This document shows positions 20,001 to 31,436 of a stretch of 64,000 nucleotides of DNA, piece by piece. Each line of letters opens with the position of its first letter. The stretch's first letter is position 1. Below the pieces are notes generated by a model, which was given only the letters and a program-made list of their open reading frames with translations, was not told the origin of the DNA and made no database searches. Source of the DNA: Ciona intestinalis (lineage: Eukaryota > Chordata > Ascidiacea > Phlebobranchia > Cionidae); the NCBI RefSeq assembly GCF_000224145.3, contig NW_004190441.2, positions 124,001 through 188,000 of the forward strand, written 5' to 3'. Made by a program: the position numbers and the translations under genes.

Positions 20001-22093
20001 GTACATGGCCGTGTACGCGAGGTTACAACCAAAGCCCATCAAACCACGACTTGCAATACTTAACGCATAGAAGGGAAGCAAAGCAGTTTGGTCAAGAAAT
20101 CTGGTGAGAATCAATCAATAAGGTTTCTATGTAGGTATAGCATATTTTATTGTGTTAAAAATACCGGCACAAGTTATATTATTTTATAATTTATGAAAGA
20201 AAAAATTGGACAGACCGATGTTGCACAACCGTGTTTTAGATACACTTTAGCCTTTTAAACGTTGTTATTGATATACTTTGGATTTTTAAAACTGATGTTT
20301 TACAAACAGAGTAAACCATCCATAACTCACCCAAAGCAAATTAAAGCTCCAGCGTTGAAAAACATTCCGGCCAAAACGCAAAACTTTGTTCCGATCTTTA
20401 CAAGCTGTGGACAAATGAAGAAAATGAATTTAAAAATATTTGATTTGATTTGATTAATTAAGAATATGGTTGATTGGTTGAAATGAACAAGGGATGTTGT
20501 TGGGGGTATTAGGAACGTATAAATTATGATGTAACACCGAAAGAGATATCCGGGCATGCCATTAAGTGTCGGTCCTGTTTAATGTGGCACAAACTTTTTA
20601 TTCTATATGGGTGAGGCCCTTGTCAAGGACCTGGTATTTAAGCCAGGTTTTTCCCTGTAACCCAATAGTGCACCACTTACACAGTATATATATATTAAAT
20701 AAATTTAAATGATTTCAATTTGGAAATTTGTCAATTATAGCTTTAAGTGGAATTGAAACACATTGCAATAATTTGTAGATATTACAATGGTAGCGAATAT
20801 CATTAAAATGAAATTGTAAATCACAATATAAAGACAAGTAAAACTTACAAGACTTCCAGCGATCAACGCCGCAACTATTCCAGCAATTGAATAAGAAGCA
20901 AACACCAGCCCGATCTCACCCGGGCTTAAACCTTTATCCGCTGCCTGTTTATACAGATAGGATGTGATAGCAATGTTTGAACAACTAGTTTGTATAGGAG
21001 CGCAAGAACAAACAAGAGTTTGCTGACCTTTAGCCATAGTAGTAGAAAATAGAAGCGATAATTAAAGAATTGCAAAGTAATGCTTAAAATGGATGAATAA
21101 ATAAGCGACAGTGGTTATAACACGGGTGTTCTGTTTCATACACCTCGTGCCCACTTACGAGTTACCTTGTATGTAACTTTGTGGGTGATTGTTTTTCTGT
21201 ATGGCTGACTATTTTTGGACAACCTATTATTGACCACTGGGTTGGAGCAATTGCTGTTAAGTGTTTGCCTAAGGACACATACGCCCACAACGAGCCTTAA
21301 ACCCATAACATGCTACTCACCACCACTGGGAAAAACGTAGCAATTGCTGAATACCCAAGGATTTCTGTGATTGACAGCAACACAAGGGAAAGAAATACTT
21401 TCAGTTTACGAATTGTAAACCCAAAGTAAAGTTTCTCCGTTGAAACAGGCTTCTCATCTGTGTTTGCACCCTAATAAATAATTACTTGATAAATATTAGC
21501 GGTCGGCATGGATTAAGTCATAAACCATTAAACAATAATATAACACAGTCGTTGTTATGTGGCGTTTTACACGACTATGTCCCATATGAAGATAGGATTG
21601 GTTTAAAACACCAAAGACGGGATATAACGGTAAAACTACAGTCGTTATAACACGTTTATGGTAAAACAGAAATACAAAACTTACAAACTTATAAAAAGTA
21701 CAAACTCATTCGGTAAAAGGCGTGACCGTTACATCCTTGTAATATAATACAACGCACCTGGACGGGCAAAGTGAACTCTGCAACCGAATCTGCTTCGTCG
21801 TCAAAAACTTCGGTGCTAGTGAGGACCAAAACTTCTTCGACATCTGTACCGTGTTGGTGTGATGGCGTTTGAATGCTTCCATAATCGCCAACTTTAAGAA
21901 ACTCTGGTTTGTAACTTCTTGAATAATTACTTAGGGAATGCGGATCGCCTTGAAACGAATACGACACCGAGCTATGACGGCGATAGAAGGGAATTGATTG
22001 CCGCCCACTTTTCAATTGTTCCCTCCTTTCAATACCATCGGCTTCAGTCTCATGGTAGTGACCATGGTTTCGCACCGAACCGTTCCCCGACAT
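17073..22093 (-). CDS. SLC18B1: SLC18B1-like major facilitator transporter (vesicular polyamine transporter family)
   Basis: Exons (minus): 22093-21758, 21470-21321, 20944-20849, 20404-20331, 20100-19887, 19500-19410, 18937-18798, 18602-18505, 18144-17944, 17696-17525, 17183-17073; about 560 residues with consistent phases. It carries an unusually long cytosolic N-terminal region (about 112 residues, Ser/His-rich). Membrane segments follow, with hallmarks KGLSPGEIGLVFASYSIAG, SRGLMGFGCNLAYTAMYAII, the motif-C-like GGMMGPLVGGALYQ, SPIWGYIADRW, and GMVSGLWNTAFSLGDISGPL. The last exon gives a short tail with CCCKPT and ESLLPNAPDV, like the LLPN end of human SLC18B1. Two ATGs lie further upstream in frame (22135 and 22126), so the start is uncertain. 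The exon-9 donor (CAAG|GTTCAT) is weak but the phase and protein join are right. The human relative moves polyamines into vesicles; the substrate here is inferred. Confidence 0.87.
17300..17505 (+). repeat. 98-bp repeat, about two copies, with SINE-type CACCCACAAAGTTAC junction
   Basis: Begins with ACCCACAAAGTTACATACGTG, the sequence that joins the SINE tail to the repeat at other loci. It lies in the last intron of the SLC18B1-like gene. Confidence 0.9.
18240..18385 (-). repeat. Two adjacent copies of the 'TATATGGGTGAGGT' dispersed repeat
   Basis: TTCTATATGGGTGAGGTACT at 18249 and TTTATATGGGTGAGGTTCTA near 18350, with CCATGGGACCTGGGATTT and CATTACCCCAACA between. They lie in an intron of the SLC18B1-like gene. 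A single copy of the same family is at 20600-20680. Confidence 0.7.
19735..19862 (-). mobile_element. tRNA-derived SINE, reverse orientation
   Basis: Reverse complement of the body seen at 26226-26370: GGTTACGGGTTCAAGGCTCC (box-B-like), TACCATTGTGGGC, then GACACTTAACTG and AATGGGTTGTCCATATTGTC. It lies in an intron of the SLC18B1-like gene and abuts its exon 5. Confidence 0.7.
21105..21325 (-). mobile_element. SINE joined to a 98-bp repeat copy (reverse orientation)
   Basis: Read on the minus strand: SINE body (AAGGCTCGTTGTGGGCGTAT, then AACCCAGTGGTC and GGTTGTCCAAA), then AATCACCCACAAAGTTACAT, then one 98-bp unit. The same order is seen at 23205-23580 and 28545-28735. Confidence 0.75.
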
Positions 22094-22793
22094 ACTTGCA
22101 AAACTAACTAACACGTACTGCTGCATTCGCCGCACGGTTTCGTAATTTAGTGCTAACTTATTTCTTCGTAACTTTTACGGTCTCTCTCTAAACCGGCCGG
22201 CCATTTAAACCCCACCGCGCACACATGGTGCTAACGAAGGACTTTTAAACGGAGGATGAGCTTGTACAAACAAATCGAGAGAAGGCGCTTACATTGCATG
22301 GTGTTGCGAAAGACCGTGTGTGTCTTCAACCATAGTAAAGGGGTCTAAGCAAACAGCAGAACTTCGCACGTGGCTGCTCTCACGCGTCGTGCACGCTGCT
22401 ATAACGTGGGGCAGCCGATTGCGAAATACGGACGGGATTGCCCAACTTTTATTGAGCCGTTTAAACCCGCAAACTATTACGAAACCTTGGCCGGGTAATG
22501 ACCTATCTAAAACGACATTTAAACGACCTAAATACCTCGTGTTTCAATGTAGTAATGAGGGTTCATATAACTTAAAATTTAAATCCAACCGTCATAATAA
22601 ATAATCGTTAAAACGTAAAACGGACGAACATGAAACTGAATTAAATTTCGTCATTCCATTTGTTTACTAGAAAACGCTTCACTGCACATGCGCACGTGTT
22701 GGCCTATCAGCTGGTTTGTTAGCACGTGGTTAACTCGTGATTGCCGCATGCTCATACTTTGCAGAACAGCATAAGATTTGGATTGCAGAGGAA
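22094..22793. promoter_or_regulatory. Divergent promoter region between SLC18B1-like and DNMT3
   Basis: 700 bp between two start codons pointing away from each other. It is locally less AT-rich than its surroundings and contains CGCACGTG-type E-box-like sites (for example GCGCACGTGTTGG near 22690). No TATA box is clear. Shared promoter activity is inferred from layout only. Confidence 0.45.
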
Positions 22794-25700
22794 ATGTGGT
22801 CGATGGATAAGCGAGCCAGGAGGAAACCGAAGTATTTTGAAGCGGGGTCGGGTGGGAAGGGGTGAGTGAAACGTGTTGCAGACCTGTGTATTTGTGCATG
22901 GAACGGAGTTAGACAGTGATAAAACAATCACCGACAAAGTTAGGTATGTGGTAACTGGCTGCACCACCATGCGAGGATAAATTAATTCATATAGTTGGAC
23001 CACAAAACTTCAAGTGTTGTCATGATAGCAATGAATAGAGTAAACTTTGATGCAATTGAGCCAACACCTGTCCCTCCTTATTGTACAAACTGCATTGAAA
23101 ACAACAATCCCTCTTAACAAGCATAAGCTGTAAAAACAACAACTGCCATTCGAACCCACATGCTACCACTGTAACAGCAAACTAATGTAAACTATGAAAA
23201 GTTTGTCCAGTGCCGTGGTATTGAGCTTCCCCCTTTAACCTAGAGATTATGGGTTCAAGGCTTAATGCTGCTACAACTGTGGGCGAATTTGTCCTTGGAC
23301 AAGACACTTAACGGCAATTGCTTCAACCCAGTGGTTTCTAATGGGTTGTCTAAATTGTCACCCATACATGAAAAAACAATCACCCACAAAGTTACATACG
23401 TGGTAACTTGTAAGCGGGCACGAGGTGTATGAAACAGAACATCCGTGTTAAAACTACTGTCATTGCCCCGCCGTGCGAGGATAAATAAGTTACATACGTG
23501 GTAACTTGTAAGCGGGCACAAGGTGTATGAAACAGAACATCCGTGTTATAACAACTGTCGTTGCACCATCACGCAAGGAAAAAGCAAGTAAAATTCAATC
23601 ATTCATACTTTCAATCAATATAATTTAGACCCCACGAAAATGAAAAAGATCCTAAACAACAATATAAAACAAAACCTTCACCCGAAGATGTGAAATTTGT
23701 TCCACCAAGGAGAATCATACCACGGGAGGATTTGGTGAGATTTGGCTTAACTGACAGACATGTATAAAGCAAAGCTTGTGGACATTAATGAAAATTTGAA
23801 TTTGATATTTTTGATTATATCTTTTAATATTGATAATTAATGTATTTTTAATTTTATATTTTTAATTTATAAATTAAAAAAGTATGTTTTTGGAGTTCAT
23901 TCTCTTAACGTAACATTTCTGTTGCATCTGCTACCAGGCATATTGTAATATAGACATTTTGGCTCTTCTGGTATGAAACTTTGATACTTAATATTAATAT
24001 AAAGATGGCTATATTAATTACAAGTGTTTATATTTGCGTAGCTAAATTTGCAAGGATAATAAGTTACATTTAACCCATGCTTAATGCAGTTAGTGTGGGG
24101 TAAGTGTCGTGGGTTCGGTTGGTGGCCGGGTCGTATCGCGAACACGGGGGAACTCAGTGGCCCGATCGACCCCCCTGATGACCCAACGAGATGGATCAAG
24201 TGGTTTGGTGACGAGAAATTTACAGAGGTTTGAATGATTCCTATGGATTAAAGATGATATACATTATTCATTAAACAAGTGGGCATGGCACGTATAAAAC
24301 AGAACACCCGTGTTATAACCACTGTTGTTGAATAAGTTATATTCATTTATTCTTCCACTATTTGATTGATTCTGCATAATCATAAAATAATTTACATAAC
24401 TATAAGCTGGTGACAGTATCTTGAATTATTGCTCCGATTATGATAAATTATCACAAATTATTTTACTATAAGATGTATATTTAAAATAATATTCATTGTA
24501 TTTTAATTTTTGTTGCATTCGTTTAAAACTATCAGTCTTTTAATGTAATAGGTGATTATAGCTTGCCCCTCACCCCAACACATAGGGTGCAACCACATGA
24601 ACCACAACACTGTTTGTATTTCAGACGAAGGTTGATGACATGGCGTACCTCCATGACTTTAACGCTTACTTTAAAGAGAAGTCGTACAACAGGAACAGAT
24701 CGTATAATCTTGCTGTTGATTTAGCAATAAAGGAAGCTGCTCACAGATCAGGTTGGTGGGTTGTGTTTGGTTGGTTCGCTTATTTGCGTGGCTGGCCAAC
24801 ATCAGAATACCAGATCAACCATTCAAGCTACAGACCAGAAATAAAAGTTAAACAATTATTAGAATAGAACAAAACATGTTTTAAATGAATGGGATTCATA
24901 TTAGTTACTTCTATTCTATATGAGTGAGGTCCTACAGTAAGGCATGTCATGGAACGTGGGGTTAATGCCACCAAGTATTTAACTTACTTTTATCATCAGG
25001 GAAAACCCTCGAATCAAATGCAAGTGGAATCACTTGGGCAAAAGAGAAGTTTTATCCCGAAGGTTATCTTTCAATCTTGCCGAAGGGTTATACAGGTGTT
25101 CTAAATATGGCGATGTTTAAATGGATGATGTAACTTATTCATCCTCGCATGGCGGGGCAACGACAGTCGTTATAACATGGTTGTTCTGTTTCATACACCT
25201 CGTGCCCGCTTACAAGTTACCATGTATGTAACTTATTTATCCTCGCATGGCGAGGCAGCGACAGTCGTTATAACACGGTTGTTCTGTTTCATACACCTCG
25301 TGCCCGCTTACAAGTTACCATGTATGTAACTTATTTATCCTCGCATAGCGGGGCAACGACAGTTGTTATAACACGGGTGTTCTGTTTCATACACCTTGTG
25401 CCCGCTTACGAGTTACCACGTATGTAACTTTGTGGGAGATTGTAACATTATATTTTTTTTCTGTGATTAAATTATTTTGTTTGCAGATGATCAGAAGCGG
25501 AACATGAAGGGAGTGAAACAAAGTGAATTGAACGGCTCACCTGAGAAGAAAGTTAAAACAACCATCAGCAAACCTGAGATGAACTGCCAGGATTTCACCA
25601 AACAGAGAAGTGAAGTCTTCATGAAGGTTCGTGGCTTCAAAATAATTCTCATTCATCCTAAAATAAAATCAAAAAAATTAGATTAAAATCTAGTCTTAAG

Positions 25701-28700
25701 TTAATTTTAATCTAGTCTTAAGGATGTATTCGTGTCCACCCCAGATTTTACCCTGCTGTTAGGTGTCTATACAAACAAGCAGAGCCAAAGTATATTGCAT
25801 TCACCACATTAATCAATGAGGTTCTCTATATTTGACAACTATGAGTGTAACTGTATTTTAACAATGTCACCCCAGATTAATAAAAAAATACCACATCACA
25901 CCTAAGACAACCCGGTCACTCAATAGTCCCAGTTACCCCCCCAGGTTAGGGAAGGGTTGTTGGACATTGCGAACACTTGCTTGGGATGCGGCAACCTTGA
26001 AGTATCCACGCAACACCCCATGTTTGTTGGTGGATTGTGTCAGATGTGCGAGGTGAATGTTCATGGTCTCGTACTTTAAACAAATGTTTACCTCGTGTGT
26101 TAAATCCTGAGTAATCACCAATAATTGTTTCGCGATTTAATGGTTTATATGTAAAAGCTAAGTTAACGTAAAAATGTTATAGTGTGTGTTGCAATGTTTA
26201 CTAAATGGACTAAATATTTTATCTGGCACAGTGTCCGCCTCTAACCTAGAGGTAATGGGTTCAAGGCTTGTCGCTGCTACCATTGTGGGCGTATGTGTCC
26301 TTGAGCAAGACACTAAACGACAATTGCTACAACCAAGTGGTCACTAATGGGTTGTCCAAATTGTCAGCCATTTATAAATACAGAGAATAAATAAAAAATA
26401 GCTTACAATATTGCATCTGAAACTACTATTTAACATTTTATCAGGTGGATTACCGTGAGAGTTGTTACTTGCTGGATGACAGCGGTTACTCGTGTTATTG
26501 CTGTGTGTGTGGGGGTGGAAAGCGAATATTCTTATGTGACAACCAGAGTTGCTGCAGGTGTGGTGTTTCATTACATATGGTACACCATTAACTTCCACAC
26601 CACTGATGATGGTTTTGATGTTGATTCAACCTCTGTTATGTTAAACTATTATGTATTTGAAACAATAAATAGATTATGTTATCAGTTTGAATACAAACAT
26701 AGCAGCCCATATTTATATATACGACACAATTGTCTTCATTTTAAACCATCGTTAACTTCCAACATCACTAAAGATAGTTTTCGTTTTAAACTGAATCGTT
26801 TGAAAATGAAGAAACTTATAAATATAGGCTGCTATGTTTGTGTTAAAACTGACCAGAACACCCATGTTTCATACAACTACTACGGTATTCCTAATAATTT
26901 CTTTGTTAATATTTTTCAATATTCAGAAGTTTTTGCTTCATTTGTTTGGAGCTGATGATGGGCGAAGGTACGACAAAAACTGTAAGTAAATGAGGAAACG
27001 CACTAAAATCTTAAGTGACGAAAGTCGTTATAACACAGATGTTCTGTTTCATACACCCCGTCCCGCTTACGAATTACCGAGTTTGTAACTTTGTGGGTGA
27101 TTGTTTTTAGGTTAATATAAATGTTATATTGTGTTTGAACACTAGGTGTTGCACCAATCACCTTGGAGTTGTTACCTTTGTGTGGCAACTGAGAAAGGGT
27201 TGTTACATCGTCGCGACAACTGGCATAATCGGCTGAGTAAGTTTGTTAGCGTTGGGGAAGTCGAATATGAGGTGAGGATACTACTTGTATAAGCTGCTTG
27301 TGAAGTGTTCAACTCGCTATCTGTCATGGAAGGATTGGAATGCAGCGACAAACTTTATAAACACTGGGGAGGCAGGGATAGTTAGACACACAATCCTGTG
27401 AAACAAAAAACTTGGTAGTAATGTTTGCTGATTAATGCAGTGCAGAAAATTCCAGGGTTGGCCTGCCTACCCTGCCACCCCAGGTATGGCGCCTATGAAA
27501 TGTATTTAATACTTTAATATGTTTGTTAATATTCTCAAGATTAAATGTTTCACTGGATGTTATTTGTAGTAGATTTAAAATCATAGCTTCCCACTTTATG
27601 TTTAGATTGTCTCCCTACCAAAGTCCCCACCAGCGTGGGAAAGGAAACCGATTCGAGTTCTTTCATTATTTGATGGGATCGCTACAGGTCAATACTGTTG
27701 AATGAACATGCTTGTCGCATATCTGGTTTACGATTAATAATATTATAAACCATAGGTGCCAACTTATACCAAATTGGTCGTAAAGTTTACTTATAAATAA
27801 AGTGCAGAAAATTCCAGGGTTGGTCCTTCTACCTTACCACCCCAGGTTTGGTGCCTACGTCTAACAAAGTAATAAGATAGAGGTTTTGTGTTGTAGTTCC
27901 TACACGTCACTATGTTAGTCGAGGTATTTCACTCTTCATGTACATATAAGTCAGATTAAAACACAATATTTAATTTTACCAGGATTTGTGAGTTTGAAGC
28001 AGTTGGGAATCGAGGTTAAAGTTTATTTTGCGTCGGAAATCGACCACGAAGCGATTTGTGTGTCCGAGATACGTCATCCACGTGTGGTTAAGCATGTGGG
28101 GGACGTGTGCGAGATAACGGATAAGATGGTGAGGGGGTTTCAATAGAAATATAACAGCAAATGACTGTAAGTACTTCTGTTTTAGAAGCACGAGTAAGTT
28201 ATTGCCAAATTCTCTAAACTTGTTGCATAAACTACAGATTTTCAATTTAGTTTGTTGGAAATTACCACAAAGATAAAACATGGAATTTCAATCTTTGAAA
28301 GAGAATATTAATGTATCATATGTGTATTCTATTATATTTATATTGAAATATCCAACTTACTTTCAGCTGAGTGATTGGGGTCCCTTTGATCTCGTTATTG
28401 GCGGAAGTCCATGTAATGATTTATCCATTGTTAACCCAGCAAGGAAGGGAATCTGGTCAGGTGGGTAGGTAACATGAAGTCTGCAATGGTTGGGTTTCAT
28501 GTACTGATACATTAGTAGAGTAGTAATGGCAATTGCTCCTAGTCAGTCATGTTATAACGGCTGTTGTTGCCCCGCTTGGTGTGGTACATAAGTAATACAC
28601 CCCGTGCCCCGCCTACGAGTTACCACGTATGTAACTTTGTGGGTGATTGTTTTTTGTATGGCTGATAATTTAGACAACTCATTAGTGACCACTGGGTTGA

Positions 28701-30240
28701 AGCAATTGCCGTTAGGTGTCTTGCCCAAGTCATAATATTATGTATTTTTAGACAAGGGGTCTGGGCATTTGTTCTTTGAATACCTTCGTATATTGAACAC
28801 ATGTAAAGTATTGGCAGCAAAGGAGGGCAGATCATTGTTCTGGTTGTTTGAGAATGTTGTTTGTATGGACCAAAGCTCACGTCAAACTATCTCACATTAC
28901 TTGCAAGTAAGTACTGCCCAGGTTAGAAGTATTTTACGCAGAGTATAAGTTTCACCCGATTTTTGGCTCAGTTTTTTAGGTTTAATTTGGTAGTATTATT
29001 TACAAAGGATCTGTGGAAGATTTTACCAAAGAATTTGGAGGCAAAATTATTTACCATCTGGAGTAATACCAACTTTTATGTGGAGTTATTTTTACTTTGT
29101 ATATACAGAGAATTTCTTCGATTTTTAATGTGGATATATATTTAGACATATATGGCCGATATCTAAGTAATGTCTTTTTAATACATACAGAGGAATCCAA
29201 TAGTTCTTGATGCTAAGGAAGTCTCCCCTGCCCACCGACCACGATGTTTCTGGGGTAACTTGCCTGGGATGAGGAGGTAAGTTCACCACAAAGGAAAGTT
29301 TTTTTTTCGCATTGTGTACATTTTTTTCTTACTAATATTTTTAAGTGCAAATTTTTGTTGAGTTATTTTTGAAAGATTTTTAAGCCAAATTTCAATGGTT
29401 CCCTATGTTTGATCACTGGGAGATGGTTTTTAATTTTAAAGGTGTTTTTTAAAATTAAACAAACTTGACGCCTATAGAATCACTATTTAAACCTGCAGAC
29501 CAATGGTGGCAACCAAAGCTCACAAACTCACATTAGAGGAGTGCCTTGAACCCGGGAGGAAAGCAACCACTGATAAGTTACGTACGATCACAACAAAGTT
29601 ACAATCAGTGAGGGGGGGGCATGGAAGTGGTGGCTTGACCAGCAACTCACTTGTCATTCAACAACGGGATCAACATGACTGTTTGTGGATAACTGAAATA
29701 GAAAGGTGGGGGACTGTAGGCTTGCATAAAGTTTTCTTATTCATAAGGTGGGGGACTGTAGGCTTGCATAAAGTTTTCTTATTCATTAGCTTGGTGTATT
29801 GACTGTCGTTGCCTGCCACTCAAGAATAAAAAGTTATTTAAATATGTGGTAGCTCTGAAGCGGGCATGAGGTGTATGGAACAGAACACCCGTGTTATAAC
29901 GACTGTCGTTGCCCCGCCATGCGAGGATAAATAAGTTATATACATGGTAACTCGTAAATGGGCACGAGGTGTATGAAACAGAATACCTGTGTTATAACGA
30001 CTGTTGCTGCCCACAACAAAACACTGGAAGACCTCATTCACACTTATAATACACATACCTGGCAACAACAACATATTTAACCCCTTTCTCCAACCCAGGG
30101 TGTTTGGCTTCCCTGACCACTACACTGATGTTTGCAACCTACCACGCACGGGCCGTCTTCGTATCCTCGGTAAATCATGGAGCGTCCCCGTCATCAAACA
30201 CATATTCGCTCCTCTCAAGGATTACTTTAGCTCTGTTTAA
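22794..30240 (+). CDS. DNMT3: De novo DNA (cytosine-5) methyltransferase 3, PWWP-ADD-MTase
   Basis: Seventeen exons: 22794-22861, 23629-23734, 24090-24227, 24625-24751, 25000-25095, 25487-25626, 25945-26052, 26445-26557, 26927-26981, 27146-27271, 27606-27687, 27983-28128, 28367-28460, 28752-28906, 29191-29276, 29499-29705, 30099-30240; 662 residues, all phases consistent. PWWP: residues about 59-150 ([16 protein letters not shown]). ADD zinc fingers: about 226-345 ([44 protein letters not shown]). Catalytic domain from about 370: motif [10 protein letters not shown], catalytic Cys about 451 in GGSPCNDLS, motif VI LFENVV near 500, WGNLPGM, then [20 protein letters not shown] at the C terminus. 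All key residues are present, so it should be active, setting cytosine methylation guided by histone H3 marks. The exon-3 donor (GAG|GTTTGA) is weak. The first exon is assigned by phase only. Confidence 0.93.
23205..23580 (+). mobile_element. SINE followed by two 98-bp repeat copies
   Basis: SINE head GTGCCGTGGTATTGAGC, box-B-like GGGTTCAAGGCT, GACACTTAACGGCAATTGCT, then AATCACCCACAAAGTTACAT running straight into two 98-bp units. It lies in DNMT3 intron 1 in gene orientation. This is the clearest example of the SINE-to-satellite junction. Confidence 0.8.
24905..24980 (+). repeat. 'TATATGGGTGAGGT'-family dispersed repeat, one copy
   Basis: TTCTATATGAGTGAGGTCCT with the ATGTCATGGAACGTGGGGTT continuation, in DNMT3 intron 4. 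Confidence 0.65.
25130..25442 (-). repeat. 98-bp repeat, about three copies, ending at the SINE-type junction
   Basis: Three inverted copies ending TAACTTTGTGGGAGATTGT, in the intron before DNMT3 exon 6. Confidence 0.9.
25735..25880 (-). repeat. Solo copy of the 130-bp repeat
   Basis: Reverse complement of one unit of the 5981-6617 array: CACCCCAGATTTTACCCTGC through AACAATGTCACCCCAGATT. It lies in DNMT3 intron 6. Confidence 0.85.
26226..26375 (+). mobile_element. tRNA-derived SINE
   Basis: CACAGTGTCCGCCTCTAACC, box-B-like GGGTTCAAGGCT, TGCTACCATTGTGGGCGTAT, GACACTAAACGACAATTGCT, AATGGGTTGTCCAAATTGTC. Better-preserved heads elsewhere (36645, 39575) have box-A-like TGGCAAAGTGG. It lies in DNMT3 intron 7. 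Confidence 0.75.
27010..27112 (-). repeat. 98-bp repeat, one copy
   Basis: AAGTCGTTATAACACAGATG through GTAACTTTGTGGGTGATTGT, inverted, in DNMT3 intron 9. Confidence 0.85.
28545..28735 (-). mobile_element. 98-bp repeat copy fused to SINE body (reverse orientation)
   Basis: On the minus strand: SINE (GGGCAAGACACCTAACGGC, GTTGTCTAAATTATCAGCCA), AATCACCCACAAAGTTACAT, then one 98-bp unit. It lies in DNMT3 intron 13. Confidence 0.75.
29706..29789 (+). repeat. 42-bp tandem duplication spanning the DNMT3 exon-16 splice donor
   Basis: GTGGGGGACTGTAGGCTTGC plus 22 further bases, present at 29706-29747 and again from 29748. Both copies begin at an AG|GTGGGG donor. The unit is a multiple of three and open in frame, so use of the second donor would add 14 residues to the catalytic domain. 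Confidence 0.9.
29800..30010 (+). repeat. 98-bp repeat, about two copies
   Basis: Two somewhat diverged copies in the last intron of DNMT3, ending close to the final exon's acceptor. Confidence 0.85.
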
Positions 30241-31001
30241 CAAGCTGATTGCTCCAATGAACTTATTTTATTTCAATGAACTTTTTAGCGATTTTAATGA
30301 AATTTCTTTCACTTTCTTCACACATGCAGTTTCCCTTCGTATTTACACTTTCTGTTCTTTTCTAGTTTCATATTTAAAGCAACTTTGTTGTTATAAAAGT
30401 TTGTAATCTACGGTAAGGAGGAAAATGTTTAAATTTAAACATTTTTAGAAACACACAAAGAAACAGTTTTAACAAAATTACACATTGCAAGTTCTAACCA
30501 AATTTTTAAAATTAGGCAAAAGTTGTTCCAAATTAAAACAAAGCAAAAGTTTGTTTAACTTACTAACACGAGGCAACACCAACATGTGATGTCAATGTTT
30601 GAGATGAACACAGGAAATGTGACAAGTATCTACACTTAACTGTGACATGGACACCGATACCTTCTGTGCTTCTGCCATAACACGGGATTGTTTGTAGCTA
30701 TATTGGATGCAGAAAACACAACATATCTGGTCTGTTGCATATTTTGCATTACAAATATAACAACTCCTATATATGACATTATTGTCTCTAAACCATCATA
30801 AGTTAAAATTCAAGTGAAACATAAAAACTGCTGGCATTATTGAGGGTGGTTAAAGTTTTTAATCCAAAACATTTGAAACAAGACAATTGAGCTGCATGTA
30901 TATTTGCACTGTAATGTATGGACTGTATCAGATCACATCGTAGAGTCATACAATTCAGCTTTTAATTTCTGCATTTGGATTCCAACATCGAGCACCCTCT
31001 T
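30241..31001. other. Convergent 3' spacer between DNMT3 and BUD31
   Basis: AT-rich 3' UTR and spacer sequence. I see no gene. It contains TTTATT near 30275, which would read AATAAA on the minus strand for a long BUD31 3' end. Confidence 0.4.
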
Positions 31002-31436
31002 TCACCCCGAGCAACCCCTACACCCACAATGCACACATTCAACAACCTTCCCCGCTTCTAACTTCGATTTAGGAACCCTACAAATACAGTTGGTGCCAAA
31101 GTTTGTATCCCTTGCTTGTATACACCTGAGGCAACACAGGTTTTCGTATCCTTGCTTTTTCCACTTTGCGATGAGGTTTTTATCCGCAATCGACTCCTTG
31201 AGACAGAAATCATACAACTCGCGACTGATTGCTTTACGTTTATAGAACAGATCGTAAATATATCGTGTCTTCTGATGATGAATCTTAAATATCGGCCACA
31301 GCGTCTCAACCTTCCTCTTCCCGTCATGTGACTCGGACTCCGCTTCTCGCATCTTTTGATCGAGTTCGTCCAACGTTGGCTCAATCAACTCCCAGCCATC
31401 CGGTGGTGGTTTGCGACTACGTTTTACTCTCGGCAT
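31002..31436 (-). CDS. BUD31: BUD31 / G10 splicing factor homologue
   Basis: 144 residues, the usual family length, in a single exon starting [20 protein letters not shown], as in BUD31 from yeast to human. The C-terminal half holds the Cys-rich zinc cluster: [20 protein letters not shown], then [17 protein letters not shown]31 is a spliceosome component of the activated (Bact/C) complex in the nucleus. The stop follows directly after the conserved CGCRGCSG end, so the gene is complete. Confidence 0.96.
   Translation of the reverse strand: MPRVKRSRKPPPDGWELIEPTLDELDQKMREAESESHDGKRKVETLWPIFKIHHQKTRYIYDLFYKRKAISRELYDFCLKESIADKNLIAKWKKQGYENLCCLRCIQARDTNFGTNCICRVPKSKLEAGKVVECVHCGCRGCSG

Noticed and set aside
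26455-26955. A 166-codon plus-strand ORF overlapping a DNMT3 ADD exon
   Set aside because: Out of frame with the ADD Cys pattern and mostly intron sequence; the spliced frame gives the expected zinc fingers.
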